Source: Hyphomicrobiales bacterium
Lineage (GTDB): Bacteria; Pseudomonadota; Alphaproteobacteria; Rhizobiales; Rhizobiaceae
NCBI GenBank assembly: GCA_900473185.1
Contig: UCKU01000022.1
Coordinates: 1 to 64,000 of the forward strand
DNA: 64,000 nt
Direction of reading: 5' to 3'
The position numbers and the translations under genes were made by a program. Within the stretch, counting starts at the first letter, position 1. The number at the start of each line of letters is the position of its first letter. The notes beneath the pieces were generated by a model that did no database searches, was not told the origin of the DNA, and was given only the letters and a program-made list of their open reading frames with translations. Of this stretch, positions 26,755 through 35,030 are shown in pieces.

Positions 26755-27966
26755 TTAACTATATTGAGTAATGGCTGAATTCTTGCGCGTTATGCGTGCG
26801 GCACGCCGTATTGCCTGTCGTTCAACAGCGAAATAGCTGAGGCTTGCGAGAAGAAAAATGATCGCCGTCGCAAAGGTGCAACCGATAAACCAGTCCCATA
26901 GCGGATCGTCTTTGCCGATCCCGAATAGGGCCGGAGAGATCGTCTGCATTGAGGTCAGAACGATGTCCTGCCAGATATAGATGCCGAATGAGACGGTTGC
27001 CGTGAAGCGCATGAAGGCATTGTCGAGCAGTGCCGCAAGCAATACGGAACGCGAGAGGGCCACAAGCGCGGCAGCGATCATGATCGGAAACAGCGGAAAG
27101 GCGTAGGGGATTCCGAGCCATCCATAGGCTTCCCAAGGTCCGCCTGTCGAAAGCGGCAGCTGGGAGCCGGCGGTGACCAGGCAGGCGAACGCAACGATGT
27201 CGAACAAGATCTGACGCTTTCGCGGCAACATGATCTGAATGCCGGCTGCGAGCGCACCGAGCGCAAAAACGGCGAAGAAACCGAAGGGATTATAGTTCGG
27301 CATCCACTCCTTCGCGCCGCCCTGCATGCCAAACTGCCAGCCGCGGTCAATCTCATTGGGGGGAACGATCGTACGGAAGGTTTCGTGGGCAAGCAGCGTC
27401 ACGGCAATGATGCCGAGCCAGGCAAGGCGCGTGACGAGCGGAGAACGGTGTTTTTCCGGGATAGCGAAAAGCCAGAGGAACCCAAGCGGCAGCAGCACAT
27501 AGCTCGTTACTTCGAAAGATATGGACCAGAGCGGGCCGTTGCCTTCGACAGGAAAGAAGGTGCGCCAGTGCCACTGGCTCATGAAAAAGAGACCGCTGAC
27601 ATAGCGCATAACGAGCTCCGGCGTCAGTGCATGCCCAAGCAGCGTAATGCTGAGAAGGAAGCCCGCCGTCAAAGCCACCCAATAACCGGGCACGATGCGG
27701 GCCGCGCGACGCAGCACATAGGTGCTCAGGTCAGGCGTGGCGCAACCGGCATCAAGGGAACGCCAGAACGGCAAGGCCAGCAGGAAACCGCTGAGGATGA
27801 AGAAGATGGCGACGCCGAAATTGCCGAAGCGCAAGGCAGTCAGCGTCGCCTGCAATCCCTCGGTCTTGTTGAGGTCGATACGCAGAATGAGATGGTGGAT
27901 GAGGACAAGCAGGCAGGCTGCTGCACGCAAGAAATCCGCTCCGGCCACCCGACCCTGCTGCTGCAT
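26755..27966 (-). CDS. Membrane acyltransferase family 3 (OafA/YrhL type)
   Basis: 403 residues with about ten hydrophobic segments. The acyltransferase-3 signature is clear at the start: GADFLRAAACLLVLIHHLILR (the catalytic histidine pair region) and FGNFGVAIFFILSGFLLALPFWR with the conserved R-x-x-R-I-x-P later as LRRAARIVPGYW. These inner-membrane enzymes O-acetylate or otherwise acylate surface polysaccharides, lipo-oligosaccharides or Nod factors. The acceptor cannot be told. It is preceded by a GGAG ribosome site and lies upstream of the sugar transferase gene on the same strand (161 bp gap). Confidence 0.88.
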   Translation of the reverse strand: MQQQGRVAGADFLRAAACLLVLIHHLILRIDLNKTEGLQATLTALRFGNFGVAIFFILSGFLLALPFWRSLDAGCATPDLSTYVLRRAARIVPGYWVALTAGFLLSITLLGHALTPELVMRYVSGLFFMSQWHWRTFFPVEGNGPLWSISFEVTSYVLLPLGFLWLFAIPEKHRSPLVTRLAWLGIIAVTLLAHETFRTIVPPNEIDRGWQFGMQGGAKEWMPNYNPFGFFAVFALGALAAGIQIMLPRKRQILFDIVAFACLVTAGSQLPLSTGGPWEAYGWLGIPYAFPLFPIMIAAALVALSRSVLLAALLDNAFMRFTATVSFGIYIWQDIVLTSMQTISPALFGIGKDDPLWDWFIGCTFATAIIFLLASLSYFAVERQAIRRAARITRKNSAITQYS

Positions 27967-28031
27967 GTCACTCCCTCGCTCCTTGCCGGACTTTGCAGCG
28001 GAAAGCTGCTGCCGGCAAGGGCAGGGTCATC

Positions 28032-29036
28032 TCAGCCAAGCAGATCGTTGGTGTAATAGCCGGAAAAGTCGGGCTTTTCCTTCAGCGCCGCACCATTGGC
28101 ATCGAGCAGGATGCCATGGTCGAACAGGAAGGCGCCGATCGCTTCGGCCTTGGCCGGATCGATGATGCCGATCGTGCCGTTATCGCCCTTGAGGAAATGC
28201 CCCTCGACCAGCGCTTTTTGCGATGCCTTGACCAGTTCGGTATTCAGCAACGCGCCGTTGCTGCCGGCAATCAGGAGGTCACAAGCCTCGTCCGGATTAT
28301 CGACCGAATAGGCGTAACCCTTGAGCGTTGCCTGGATGAAGGCGCGGGCATTTTGCGGATTGGCCGAGAGATAGGCGTCGCTGGAAGCGATCGCGGTCGT
28401 CTGTTCGTCGGGAATGCCGTAATCGCTATAGCGCCAGCGGCCGACCTGCCGGTTCTCCAGCTGGGCGGCGATGCCCTCCCAGGTGTAGATTTCCAGCGTG
28501 AAGTCCACGGCGCCGTTGTCGAGCGCCTCATAGGCCGAAGTGCCGAGCGTGACATTCTGGAAGGTGCCTTTGCCGCCGTCGTTGCGGATCATCGCGGAGA
28601 CGAGTGCCTCCTCCCATGCGCCGCCGAAGCCGCCATAGGTTTTTCCGTCCAGGTCCTTGGGGCTTTTGATATCGTTGCGGCCGCCCTTGAAGATCAGCCT
28701 GCCGGTTTCCGTCTGCACGACGGCATAGACCAGTTTCACATCAGCGCCGGCGGCGCGCTGGGTAAAGGTCTCGATTTCTCCGCAAATGCCGAAATCGGCA
28801 ACGCCGTTCGCGACCAGCGTGCCAGCGCTGGTATCGGCATAGGGCAGGATCTCGACATCGAGGCCGGCGGCCTCATAGAAGCCCTTCGCCTTGGCGACAT
28901 AGATGCCGATATGATTGGTGTTCGGCGTCCAGTCGAGCGCCATGCGCACCTTGGCGGCGGATTGGGCGAAGGCAGTGCGGCCGGCGAGGCTTGCGGCCAT
29001 GGCGGCAAAAAGGGTCTGTCGGCGGGTGAGAAGCAT
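28032..29036 (-). CDS. thiY: ABC transporter substrate-binding protein (NMT1/THI5-like, ThiY)
   Basis: 334 residues from ATG 29036, chosen because AGGAGGT lies just upstream and the next residues form a twin-arginine-like export signal (MLLTRRQTLFAAMAASLAG). The mature part is NMT1/THI5-like: VRMALDWTPNTNHIGIYVAKAKGFYEAAGLDVEI, and ANGVADFGICGEIE. It binds a thiamine precursor (formylaminopyrimidine/HMP type) in the periplasm. It is the last gene of ykoF-thiX-thiZ-thiY, controlled by the TPP riboswitch at the operon head. Confidence 0.88.
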   Translation of the reverse strand: MLLTRRQTLFAAMAASLAGRTAFAQSAAKVRMALDWTPNTNHIGIYVAKAKGFYEAAGLDVEILPYADTSAGTLVANGVADFGICGEIETFTQRAAGADVKLVYAVVQTETGRLIFKGGRNDIKSPKDLDGKTYGGFGGAWEEALVSAMIRNDGGKGTFQNVTLGTSAYEALDNGAVDFTLEIYTWEGIAAQLENRQVGRWRYSDYGIPDEQTTAIASSDAYLSANPQNARAFIQATLKGYAYSVDNPDEACDLLIAGSNGALLNTELVKASQKALVEGHFLKGDNGTIGIIDPAKAEAIGAFLFDHGILLDANGAALKEKPDFSGYYTNDLLG

Positions 29037-29046
29037 CGGGACCTCC

Positions 29047-29802
29047 TCAGGTTCTTTGCGGATGCAGCAATGTTTGAAGAATTTCGGTTTCGATCGCCTG
29101 GGCGGCCGGAGAGCCGAGATCGGCAAGCGTGCGCGGCCTTTTCAGCGGCACTTCGAACTCCCTGATCACGGCCGCCGGGCGGGCGGAAAGCACATAGATG
29201 CGGTCAGACAGGAAAACGGCTTCCCGCACATCATGGGTGATCAGCAGGGCCGTCCAGCGATGATCTGTCCACATGCCCTGCAGCCATTCCTGCATCTGGG
29301 TGCGGGTCAGTGCGTCGAGTGCCCCGAAGGGCTCGTCGAGCAGCAGCATGTCCTGCCGCTGGATCACGGTGCGCAGCAGGGCCGCGCGCTGGCGCATGCC
29401 GCCTGAAAGGGCCGCGGGATAGTGCTTTTCAAAGCCGGCGAGGCCGAAGCGTTCAAAGAGAGGGGCGGCAACCGCTCGCGCCTGGCTGCGGCGCATGCCG
29501 TGCACTTCAAGGCCAAGGATCGCATTGTCGATGACGCTTCGCCACGGCATCAGCGCATCGCGCTGGGGCATGAAGGCGAATGCGTGCGCCGCTTGCGAAA
29601 GCAGCATGCCGTCAAAAAGAATGTCGCCTTTGTCTGCCTGCAGCGCCTGTGTCAGCAGACGGAGGATCGTCGACTTGCCGGAGCCGGAGGGGCCGACGAT
29701 CGAGACGAATTCACCTCTGGCGATATGAAGAGAAATATCCTTCAGCACTTCCATGCCGTCGAAGGACTTCGAGACGTTCTTCAACTCAAGCATCCCGCTC
29801 AT
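29047..29802 (-). CDS. thiZ: ABC transporter ATP-binding protein (ThiZ)
   Basis: 251 residues from ATG 29802, which overlaps the permease stop (ATGA). Walker A GPSGSGKST, Q-loop in FMPQRDALMPW, signature LSGGMRQRAALLR, Walker B LLLDEPFGALD and H-loop ITHDVREAV. The FMPQ-x-x-x-L-M-PW pattern is typical of nitrate/taurine/HMP-type importers. It energises import of the thiamine precursor with ThiX and ThiY. Confidence 0.9.
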   Translation of the reverse strand: MSGMLELKNVSKSFDGMEVLKDISLHIARGEFVSIVGPSGSGKSTILRLLTQALQADKGDILFDGMLLSQAAHAFAFMPQRDALMPWRSVIDNAILGLEVHGMRRSQARAVAAPLFERFGLAGFEKHYPAALSGGMRQRAALLRTVIQRQDMLLLDEPFGALDALTRTQMQEWLQGMWTDHRWTALLITHDVREAVFLSDRIYVLSARPAAVIREFEVPLKRPRTLADLGSPAAQAIETEILQTLLHPQRT

Positions 29803-30590
29803 GGGCGTTTCTCCGCGGGAGATTGCCAGGGCATGACGAAACGCTGCACCGCCAGCGTGAGACCGAAGAGGCAAAGGGTCAGGAGGGCGCTCACGACGAC
29901 GGCGGCAAGCACGAGGTCGGGCCGGAAATTGTTCTTGGCATTGAGGATGTAGATCCCGAGGCCACGTGCGGCACCTGCATATTCGGCGAAGATGGCGCCG
30001 ACCACGGCATAGGTGATCGAAATGCGCAGGCCGGCAAAGAAGAAGGGCATGGCGGAGGGGAGCCTCGCCAGGCAGAAGATGCGCCAGCGGCTTGCCTTCA
30101 TGGAACTCAGAAGCTCGGCGATATCCCGGTCCGTCGCTTCATAGCCCTGCAGCAGGGCGACCAGCAGCGGAAAGAAGGTGACGAGAGCGACGAGCAGAAG
30201 CTTCGGCAGCAGCCCGAAACCGAACCAGAGCACGACCAAGGGGGCAATCGCGACCAGCGGCAATGTCTGGCTGACGATGAAGAGCGGCAGCAGCGCGCGG
30301 CGCATGAAGGGCACGAAATCCATCAGCACCGACGAGGCGAAGGCGAAGACCAGCGACAAAGCGAAACCGCCGAGCGTCGCGCCGAGCGTCGGCCAGGTAT
30401 TGTCGAGCAGCGCCTGCCTGTTCAGCCAGCCCTGCGTAAGGATGCGCGAAGGCGAGGGCAGGATGGAGGGTTTGATGCCGGAGAGATCCACATAGAGCTC
30501 CCAGACGGCCAGGAAGGCAAGCACGGCAAGAATGGCGGGCAAGGCCCGCCTCAGTGGCGCAAATGTCGAATCCGGTTTCGATAAGGTCAT
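29799..30590 (-). CDS. thiX: ABC transporter permease (ThiX)
   Basis: 263 residues with about six membrane segments (ALPAILAVLAFLAVWELYV, LGATLGGFALSLVFAFASSV, LLPLFIVSQTLPLVAIAPLVVLWFG, LLLVALVTFFPLLVALLQGY and two more). The EAA-like coupling loop is DRDIAELLSSMKASRWRIFCLARLPSAMPFFFAGLR. It belongs to the SsuC/ThiX-type permeases and forms the channel for the pyrimidine precursor. It starts 14 bp after the YkoF-like gene and overlaps thiZ by 4 bp. Confidence 0.9.
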   Translation of the reverse strand: MTLSKPDSTFAPLRRALPAILAVLAFLAVWELYVDLSGIKPSILPSPSRILTQGWLNRQALLDNTWPTLGATLGGFALSLVFAFASSVLMDFVPFMRRALLPLFIVSQTLPLVAIAPLVVLWFGFGLLPKLLLVALVTFFPLLVALLQGYEATDRDIAELLSSMKASRWRIFCLARLPSAMPFFFAGLRISITYAVVGAIFAEYAGAARGLGIYILNAKNNFRPDLVLAAVVVSALLTLCLFGLTLAVQRFVMPWQSPAEKRP

Positions 30591-30604
30591 TGCCGTCAGG
30601 CGTC

Positions 30605-31213
30605 TCAGGCTTTGCTCGGGCTGTTCGCGGAGACCGTGATATCCAGCGTCACATGACCTTCGGGATCGCCGAAACGATAGAAGGCTTCATGGATGGTCGC
30701 GAAGATCGCGCCGGCGTCGCCGCGCAGCTTGGTGCAGAAATTCTTGGAGCGGTCGAATGTGCCCGAGCGTTTCAGGAAATCGATGCAGCCGTAGATCTCG
30801 TCCATATGGGTGCCCGTTCCCATAACGTACAAAGAAAATTGGGCGGCCGTTGGCTGGCCGGTTTCTGTGGTGTCCCTGACTGCTGCGATCGCGGCTTCCA
30901 TCCGTTCGGCGAGCGGCTCGGATCGGCTGGAAGACAGGCCGGCGCCACAGATCGCATCATCCGGTTCGCCGGGGCAGCCCCGCGAGATCGCTGCGGACAA
31001 TACGCAATGCTCGCCGCTTGCGGCAGCCGAGACGAAGAGGTCGCGCATGGCGGCAAACAGCACGTCGGGCGGGCCGACCATCAGCGTGGAAATATCGTCG
31101 GTTTCGATACGAAGACGATCACGATAGGGGTCAAGAGCCTTGATAGCATCAAGGATGATGCCGACGAAATTGCCGGACATCGGATATAGAGACACTTGTG
31201 CGCCGGAAAACAT
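30605..31213 (-). CDS. ykoF: YkoF-like thiamine/HMP-binding protein
   Basis: 202 residues built of two similar halves, each with the YkoF-type alpha-beta pattern: residues 1-70 (GAQVSLYPMSGNFVGIILDAIKAL) and about 122-202 (AQFSLYVMGTGTHMDEIYGCIDFLKRSG). YkoF binds thiamine or its pyrimidine moiety. It is the first gene after the TPP riboswitch, with its ATG 5 bp from the aptamer 3' end. The ribosome site (GAGG) lies right against the closing P1 helix, so translation should be directly gated by TPP. I infer a binding or sensing partner for the following ABC importer. Confidence 0.85.
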   Translation of the reverse strand: MFSGAQVSLYPMSGNFVGIILDAIKALDPYRDRLRIETDDISTLMVGPPDVLFAAMRDLFVSAAASGEHCVLSAAISRGCPGEPDDAICGAGLSSSRSEPLAERMEAAIAAVRDTTETGQPTAAQFSLYVMGTGTHMDEIYGCIDFLKRSGTFDRSKNFCTKLRGDAGAIFATIHEAFYRFGDPEGHVTLDITVSANSPSKA

Positions 31214-31218
31214 TTAGA

Positions 31219-31306
31219 CCTCGCTCCGCTGGCATTACCCAGATCAGCTTTGAAGGGTCCGGAGGCATGCGCCTCACATCTCAGCCCCGGCAATTCGGAG
31301 CTCCCC
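31219..31306 (-). promoter_or_regulatory. TPP riboswitch upstream of ykoF-thiXZY
   Basis: On the minus strand the conserved TPP aptamer blocks are present in order: GGGGCTGAGA (P2/J2-3), then ACCCTT and CTGATCTGGGTAATGCCAGCG, the hallmark 3' core. P1 is formed by GCTCCG near the 5' end and CGGAGC at the 3' end. The helix ends 2 bases before GAGG, and the start codon follows after 5 more bases, pointing to translational control with ligand-bound RNA hiding the ribosome site. A weak -35/-10 like pair (TTGCGG-N17-TAGCTT) lies upstream. Confidence 0.95.
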
Positions 31307-31432
31307 CGTGAAATTGTGGCGGAAGCTAGCACCGGGCCTGCGATACCGCAACCGTAAAATTCCTATCCGGCTACACGGTCGGAAAGAGGGCAATGGCAGT
31401 TCGGGCGCACCTGTCGGTGTCAGAGGAAGGAA

Positions 31433-31461
31433 ACACCCGGACGGAGGTCCTGTCCGGGTGT
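31433..31461 (-). terminator. Strong stem-loop after the FMN reductase gene
   Basis: Perfect 10-bp stem ACACCCGGAC / GTCCGGGTGT with a 9-base loop, 46 bp beyond the FMN reductase stop, followed on the minus strand by TTCCTTCC. It separates that gene from the riboswitch-controlled thi operon. The T tract is imperfect. Confidence 0.6.
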
Positions 31462-31507
31462 CCAGCCGGTTCCGTACCTGCCAGAAACGGAATCGGATGT
31501 CGTTGTC

Positions 31508-32083
31508 TCAGGCGGCGATGCCGGCATAAGGAGAGTCGCTGCGGGCAGTGATCAGCGCCTCAGTCCACCATTGCAACTGGGCCATCATTCGGGAAAGCCG
31601 GCGCAATGCGTCCTCTGGATCCTGCAGCGGGCCGTCATTGTCGAAACGGCGCCAGGGGGAACTGAAGCTGACGGCATCGCAGATCGAGACGGCGTGAAGC
31701 TCTGCAAAGACGAGGCGGAGCTGTTCGACCGCCCGCAATCCGCCGGAGACGCCGCCATAGCAGACGAAGGCGATCGGCTTGCCGTGCCATGGCTCGGCGA
31801 AGAGATCGATGAGGAATTTCAGGGAAGCGGTGAAGCTGTGGTTATATTCCGGCGTGACGAGAATGAAGCCATCGGCCTGATGGAGCCTGTCAGCAAGCCG
31901 TCTTGCCTCCGGATGATGCGGTACATGCTCTCGCGGCAGCGAAAACGCCAGCGGGTCGATGATGTCGATCTCGAATTGTGGAAAGCGGGTCAGCTCTCTT
32001 TCGAGCCATTTCACAACCCTGTCGCAGATGCGCCCCTCGCGCGTGCTGCCGTAGATGACGACAAGCCTCATGGGTTTCCGCAT
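31508..32083 (-). CDS. NADPH-dependent FMN reductase family protein
   Basis: 191 residues. Flavodoxin-like fold with the phosphate loop YGSTREGRICD at the N-terminus and the second FMN motif LVTPEYNHSFTASLKFLID, plus FVCYGGVSGGLRA. Such proteins reduce FMN, quinones or azo/chromate compounds with NAD(P)H in the cytoplasm. An AGGAG ribosome site precedes ATG 32083. It is divergent from soxR; its promoter contains the SoxR box with a 19-bp spacer, so it is most likely a SoxR-activated redox-stress gene. Confidence 0.88.
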   Translation of the reverse strand: MRKPMRLVVIYGSTREGRICDRVVKWLERELTRFPQFEIDIIDPLAFSLPREHVPHHPEARRLADRLHQADGFILVTPEYNHSFTASLKFLIDLFAEPWHGKPIAFVCYGGVSGGLRAVEQLRLVFAELHAVSICDAVSFSSPWRRFDNDGPLQDPEDALRRLSRMMAQLQWWTEALITARSDSPYAGIAA

Positions 32084-32127
32084 GCATTGCTCCTTCTCGT
32101 TGCGGCTTTACGGCCTCGGGAGCGCAG

Positions 32128-32158
32128 TCTATAAAACCTCAACTAATATTGAGGTCAA
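32128..32158 (-). promoter_or_regulatory. SoxR-type promoter: SoxR box in a 19-bp spacer
   Basis: On the minus strand, TTGACC (+ strand 32153-32158) and TATAGA (32128-32133) are 19 bp apart, the overlong spacer typical of MerR/SoxR-activated promoters. The spacer is overlapped by the palindrome CCTCAA-CTAATA-TTGAGG (32137-32154), matching the known SoxR operator half-sites CCTCAA/TTGAGG. It sits 10 bp before soxR and drives the divergent FMN reductase gene. SoxR presumably also represses or autoregulates itself here. Confidence 0.88.
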
Positions 32159-32164
32159 TAGGCC

Positions 32165-32629
32165 ATGCGACAAAATCCGGCATTCTCCTTGAGCAGGCTC
32201 CTGACGGTGGGCGAGGTGGCAGAGCGCAGCGGACTTGCGGTTTCCGCCCTGCATTTCTACGAGGCGAAGGGGCTGATCTCCAGCATCCGCACCCGCGGCA
32301 ACCAGCGCCGCTACGGCCGCGATGTGCTGCGGCGCCTGGGCATTATCAAGGTGGCGCAACGCGTCGGCATTCCGCTTGCCGAAATCCAGACTGCCTTCGA
32401 GACTCTGCCGCAGAGCCGGACGCCGACAGTCGAGGACTGGCAGAAACTGTCGGCGCTCTGGAAGGATGATCTCGATGCGCGCATCAAGCAGCTGAGCCTG
32501 CTGCGCGACCATCTGACGAGCTGCATTGGCTGCGGCTGCCTCTCGATCGACGCCTGTCCGCTGCGCAATCCCTTCGACGTGCTCGGCAGGCAAGGCGCCG
32601 GTGCGCGGCTTCTCGACCCGGGGGCCTAG
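32165..32629 (+). CDS. soxR: Redox-sensing transcriptional activator SoxR
   Basis: 154 residues. MerR-type winged helix at the N-terminus (LTVGEVAERSGLAVSALHFYEAKGLI), a dimerisation helix, and the [2Fe-2S] cluster motif C120-x2-C123-x-C125-x5-C131 within CIGCGCLSIDACPLRNP, which is diagnostic for SoxR. It senses redox-cycling compounds by cluster oxidation. It lies divergently from the FMN reductase gene with a SoxR operator between. There is no soxS, as usual outside the enterics, where SoxR directly controls a small regulon. Confidence 0.96.
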   Translation: MRQNPAFSLSRLLTVGEVAERSGLAVSALHFYEAKGLISSIRTRGNQRRYGRDVLRRLGIIKVAQRVGIPLAEIQTAFETLPQSRTPTVEDWQKLSALWKDDLDARIKQLSLLRDHLTSCIGCGCLSIDACPLRNPFDVLGRQGAGARLLDPGA

Positions 32630-32715
32630 ACCTTCGGGCTTTCTTTTGGCCGATGGCCGCATATGTTAGGCCTGATAGCGCAAGCGGCGGGCCGGCCCGT
32701 AAGGAGGAGAGCTTC

Positions 32716-33486
32716 GTGTTTCATCCCAAATTGTTCGAAAACCGCAATGTCGTCGTGACAGGTGCAGGCCGCGGTATCGGCCTCGAAGTTGCCCGACAGT
32801 TTCTGGATTGCGGTGCGCGCGTGCTTGTCCATACCGGGCGCCAAGGGGAACGCGAACTGCCGGATTTTCTCCTGACCGCCGAATCAGAGCGCCGGGCCCT
32901 GCTGTTGCCGGCAGATTTCCTGCAGCAGGGCGGGGCTGCGGAATTTGCGGAAGAGGCGCTCGAATTCTTCGACAAGGTGCATGTGCTGGTCAACAATGCC
33001 GGCACGATGCATGGGCGTTTTCCAGCCGGTGAACTGACCGATGCCGATTATGAGACTGTCGTGCGCCTCAACCAGACGTCGGTGGTGGAGTTGACGCGGG
33101 CGCTGCTTCCAGCGCTCCGGGCGGCGCAGGGCGCTGCTATCGTCAACACGGTTTCGATTTCGGCGCTGACGGGCGGAAGTCCCGGTTCTGCAATCTATTC
33201 CGCATCGAAGGCATTTGTTGCGACCTATTCGAAAGCGCTGGCCCGAGAGCTTGCGCCTGATGGTATCAGGGTCAACTGCGTCTCGCCCGGCACGATCGAA
33301 ACCGATTTCCATGCACGCTATTCATCGCGTGAAAAGCTGGAGCAGACCCGCAAGTCGATACCATTGCAGCGGCTCGGAATGGCGGAGGATTGTGCCCCCG
33401 CCTATCTCTTCCTAGCGGCTCCATCACTCTCCGGCTACATCACAGGTCAAGTCCTGGAGATCAATGGTGGCCAGCTTATTTGCTGA
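32716..33486 (+). CDS. SDR-family oxidoreductase
   Basis: 256 residues from GTG 32716, chosen for the strong AAGGAGGAG six bases upstream. Cofactor motif TGAGRGIG, NNAG (VLVNNAGTMHG), catalytic YSASK (AIYSASKAFVATYSKALA), and C-terminal SPGTIETDFH and YITGQVLEINGGQL, a typical classical SDR. The substrate is unknown; it resembles 3-oxoacyl/sugar-type reductases. It stands 86 bp after soxR on the same strand; no SoxR box precedes it directly. Confidence 0.85.
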   Translation: MFHPKLFENRNVVVTGAGRGIGLEVARQFLDCGARVLVHTGRQGERELPDFLLTAESERRALLLPADFLQQGGAAEFAEEALEFFDKVHVLVNNAGTMHGRFPAGELTDADYETVVRLNQTSVVELTRALLPALRAAQGAAIVNTVSISALTGGSPGSAIYSASKAFVATYSKALARELAPDGIRVNCVSPGTIETDFHARYSSREKLEQTRKSIPLQRLGMAEDCAPAYLFLAAPSLSGYITGQVLEINGGQLIC

Positions 33487-33587
33487 TTTGTTTGGACTTT
33501 TTTTGGGATTTCACGACATTTGACGAATTCGCTTCTGCGAATATGATATTGTGCTGATCTATCCTATTACCTCCTTCCGAGAAGCAA

Positions 33588-33929
33588 ATGCCATTGCCTA
33601 AACCGAAGCCGGGCATGACCGGCCAGGACTTGCAGAAGCTTGCTGACAAAGCCCACGAGGCGAGCGATCTCCTGAAGGCGCTAGCCCATCAGACCCGGTT
33701 GCTCATCCTCTGTATCCTGTCGGAAGGGGAAAAGACGGTCGGCGAAATCGAGGATATCCTTGGTATACAGCAGGCTATGGTGTCCCAGCAGCTTGCGCGA
33801 CTGAGGCTCGAAGGCCTCGTCAATACGCGGCGCGAAGGGCGGCTTGTCTATTACAGCATGGGTAATGAAAGCGTCATGGCTTTCCTCGAATCACTTTTCA
33901 GTCTCTTTCCGGTTGCCGAGACGGGCTGA
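33588..33929 (+). CDS. ArsR-family transcriptional regulator
   Basis: 113 residues. Winged-helix ArsR/SmtB fold: LKALAHQTRLLILCILSEGEKTVGEIEDILGI then QQAMVSQQLARLRLEGLVNTRREGRLVYYSM. It has only one cysteine (in LILCIL) and neither the CxC alpha-3 nor the C-terminal DxHxxH metal sites, so it is probably not a metal sensor. It could respond to redox or act as a developmental regulator (NolR-like proteins have this general form), but I cannot decide. 72 bp separate it from the LysR gene on the same strand. Confidence 0.85.
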   Translation: MPLPKPKPGMTGQDLQKLADKAHEASDLLKALAHQTRLLILCILSEGEKTVGEIEDILGIQQAMVSQQLARLRLEGLVNTRREGRLVYYSMGNESVMAFLESLFSLFPVAETG

Positions 33930-34001
33930 GCCTGCCGGCTCTTGCGAAGCGGCCGGCAAGCCGCAAAGATAGGCCTCATCCCGAATTCGGCAGGAGGCCG
34001 G

Positions 34002-34895
34002 ATGATCGACAAGCTGGAATTCTTCATCGCACTCGCCAACGAGAAACATTTCGGTCGTGCGGCGGAGGAATGCGGCGTTTCCCAACCCACGCTCTCGGCC
34101 GCCATTCGCCAGCTCGAAGATCAGCTGGGCGTCATGCTGGTGCAGCGCGGCTCCCGCTTTCAAGGATTGACGCCGGAAGGGCAGCGCGTGCTCGAATGGG
34201 CGCGGCGCATCGTCGGCGACACGCGCACCATGCGCGAGGAAATGCGCGCCGCCCGCAAAGGTCTCGCCGGCCATCTGCGTCTGGCGTCCATTCCGACCGC
34301 GCTCGCGATGCTGTCGCGAATCACAACGCCCTTTCAGGAACGGCATCCCGACGTCACCTTCTCCATCGTCTCGCGCAACTCGCTGCAGGTGCTGAGCATG
34401 CTCGAAAATCTCGAGATCGATGCCGGCATCACCTATCTGGAAAACGAGCCGCTTGGGCGCGTCACTTCGGTGCCGCTCTATGCTGAACGCTACAATCTCA
34501 TCACCGCCGCCGGCAGTCCGCTCTCGGATCGCGAGAGTGTGACATGGCGTGAAGTGGGCGATCTTCGGCTTTGCCTATTGACGGCTGACATGCAGAATCG
34601 GCGTATCATCAACCGGCATTTGGCCGAAGCAGGCGCGACAGTCCATCCGACACTCGAATCGAATTCGATGATCGTTCTTTTTTCGCACGTGCGAACTGGC
34701 CGCTGGGCAAGCATCATGCCGCGTAACGTTGCGATATCATTCGGCTTTCCTGCAGAGATCCGGATGATCCCGATCGTCGAGCCGGAGGCGCATCATCTCG
34801 TCGGTCTTGTCGCTCCTTATCGGGAACCTTTCACGCCGCTTGTCTCCGCCTTGTTGCATGAAGCAAGAACACTCGTTGAAGGCGCGGAACTTTGA
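34002..34895 (+). CDS. LysR-family regulator, likely of the fds operon
   Basis: 297 residues from ATG 34002, with AGGAGG upstream. The N-terminal winged HTH is classical (LEFFIALANEKHFGRAAEECGVSQPTLSAAIRQLEDQLG), followed by the periplasmic-binding-like effector domain (HLRLASIPTALAMLSRI onward). It lies in tandem with fdsGBA, as LysR genes (FdsR) do beside formate dehydrogenase genes in other bacteria. A dyad of LysR type overlaps its stop codon and precedes fdsG, so it probably controls formate dehydrogenase; formate itself as effector is inference. Confidence 0.85.
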   Translation: MIDKLEFFIALANEKHFGRAAEECGVSQPTLSAAIRQLEDQLGVMLVQRGSRFQGLTPEGQRVLEWARRIVGDTRTMREEMRAARKGLAGHLRLASIPTALAMLSRITTPFQERHPDVTFSIVSRNSLQVLSMLENLEIDAGITYLENEPLGRVTSVPLYAERYNLITAAGSPLSDRESVTWREVGDLRLCLLTADMQNRRIINRHLAEAGATVHPTLESNSMIVLFSHVRTGRWASIMPRNVAISFGFPAEIRMIPIVEPEAHHLVGLVAPYREPFTPLVSALLHEARTLVEGAEL

Positions 34896-34912
34896 TAGAA
34901 AAAAGCTATCAA
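34892..34912 (+). promoter_or_regulatory. LysR-type operator ahead of fdsG
   Basis: Perfect inverted repeat TTGATAG-AAAAAAG-CTATCAA, i.e. ATAG-N7-CTAT, the usual T-N11-A LysR recognition form. It overlaps the stop of the LysR gene and lies about 120 bp before fdsG. No T-run follows, so a terminator is unlikely. Confidence 0.6.
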
Positions 34913-35030
34913 GCAACAAGACTGCTTTATTGATTGCAGCCTGCTTCCCTGAAACAGTTCGGTAGAATTCGCAATGACATGGGGAGTTTTGCGGTTTTCA
35001 CGGAACGCGCAAGCCGAAGGGAGGCTGCTT

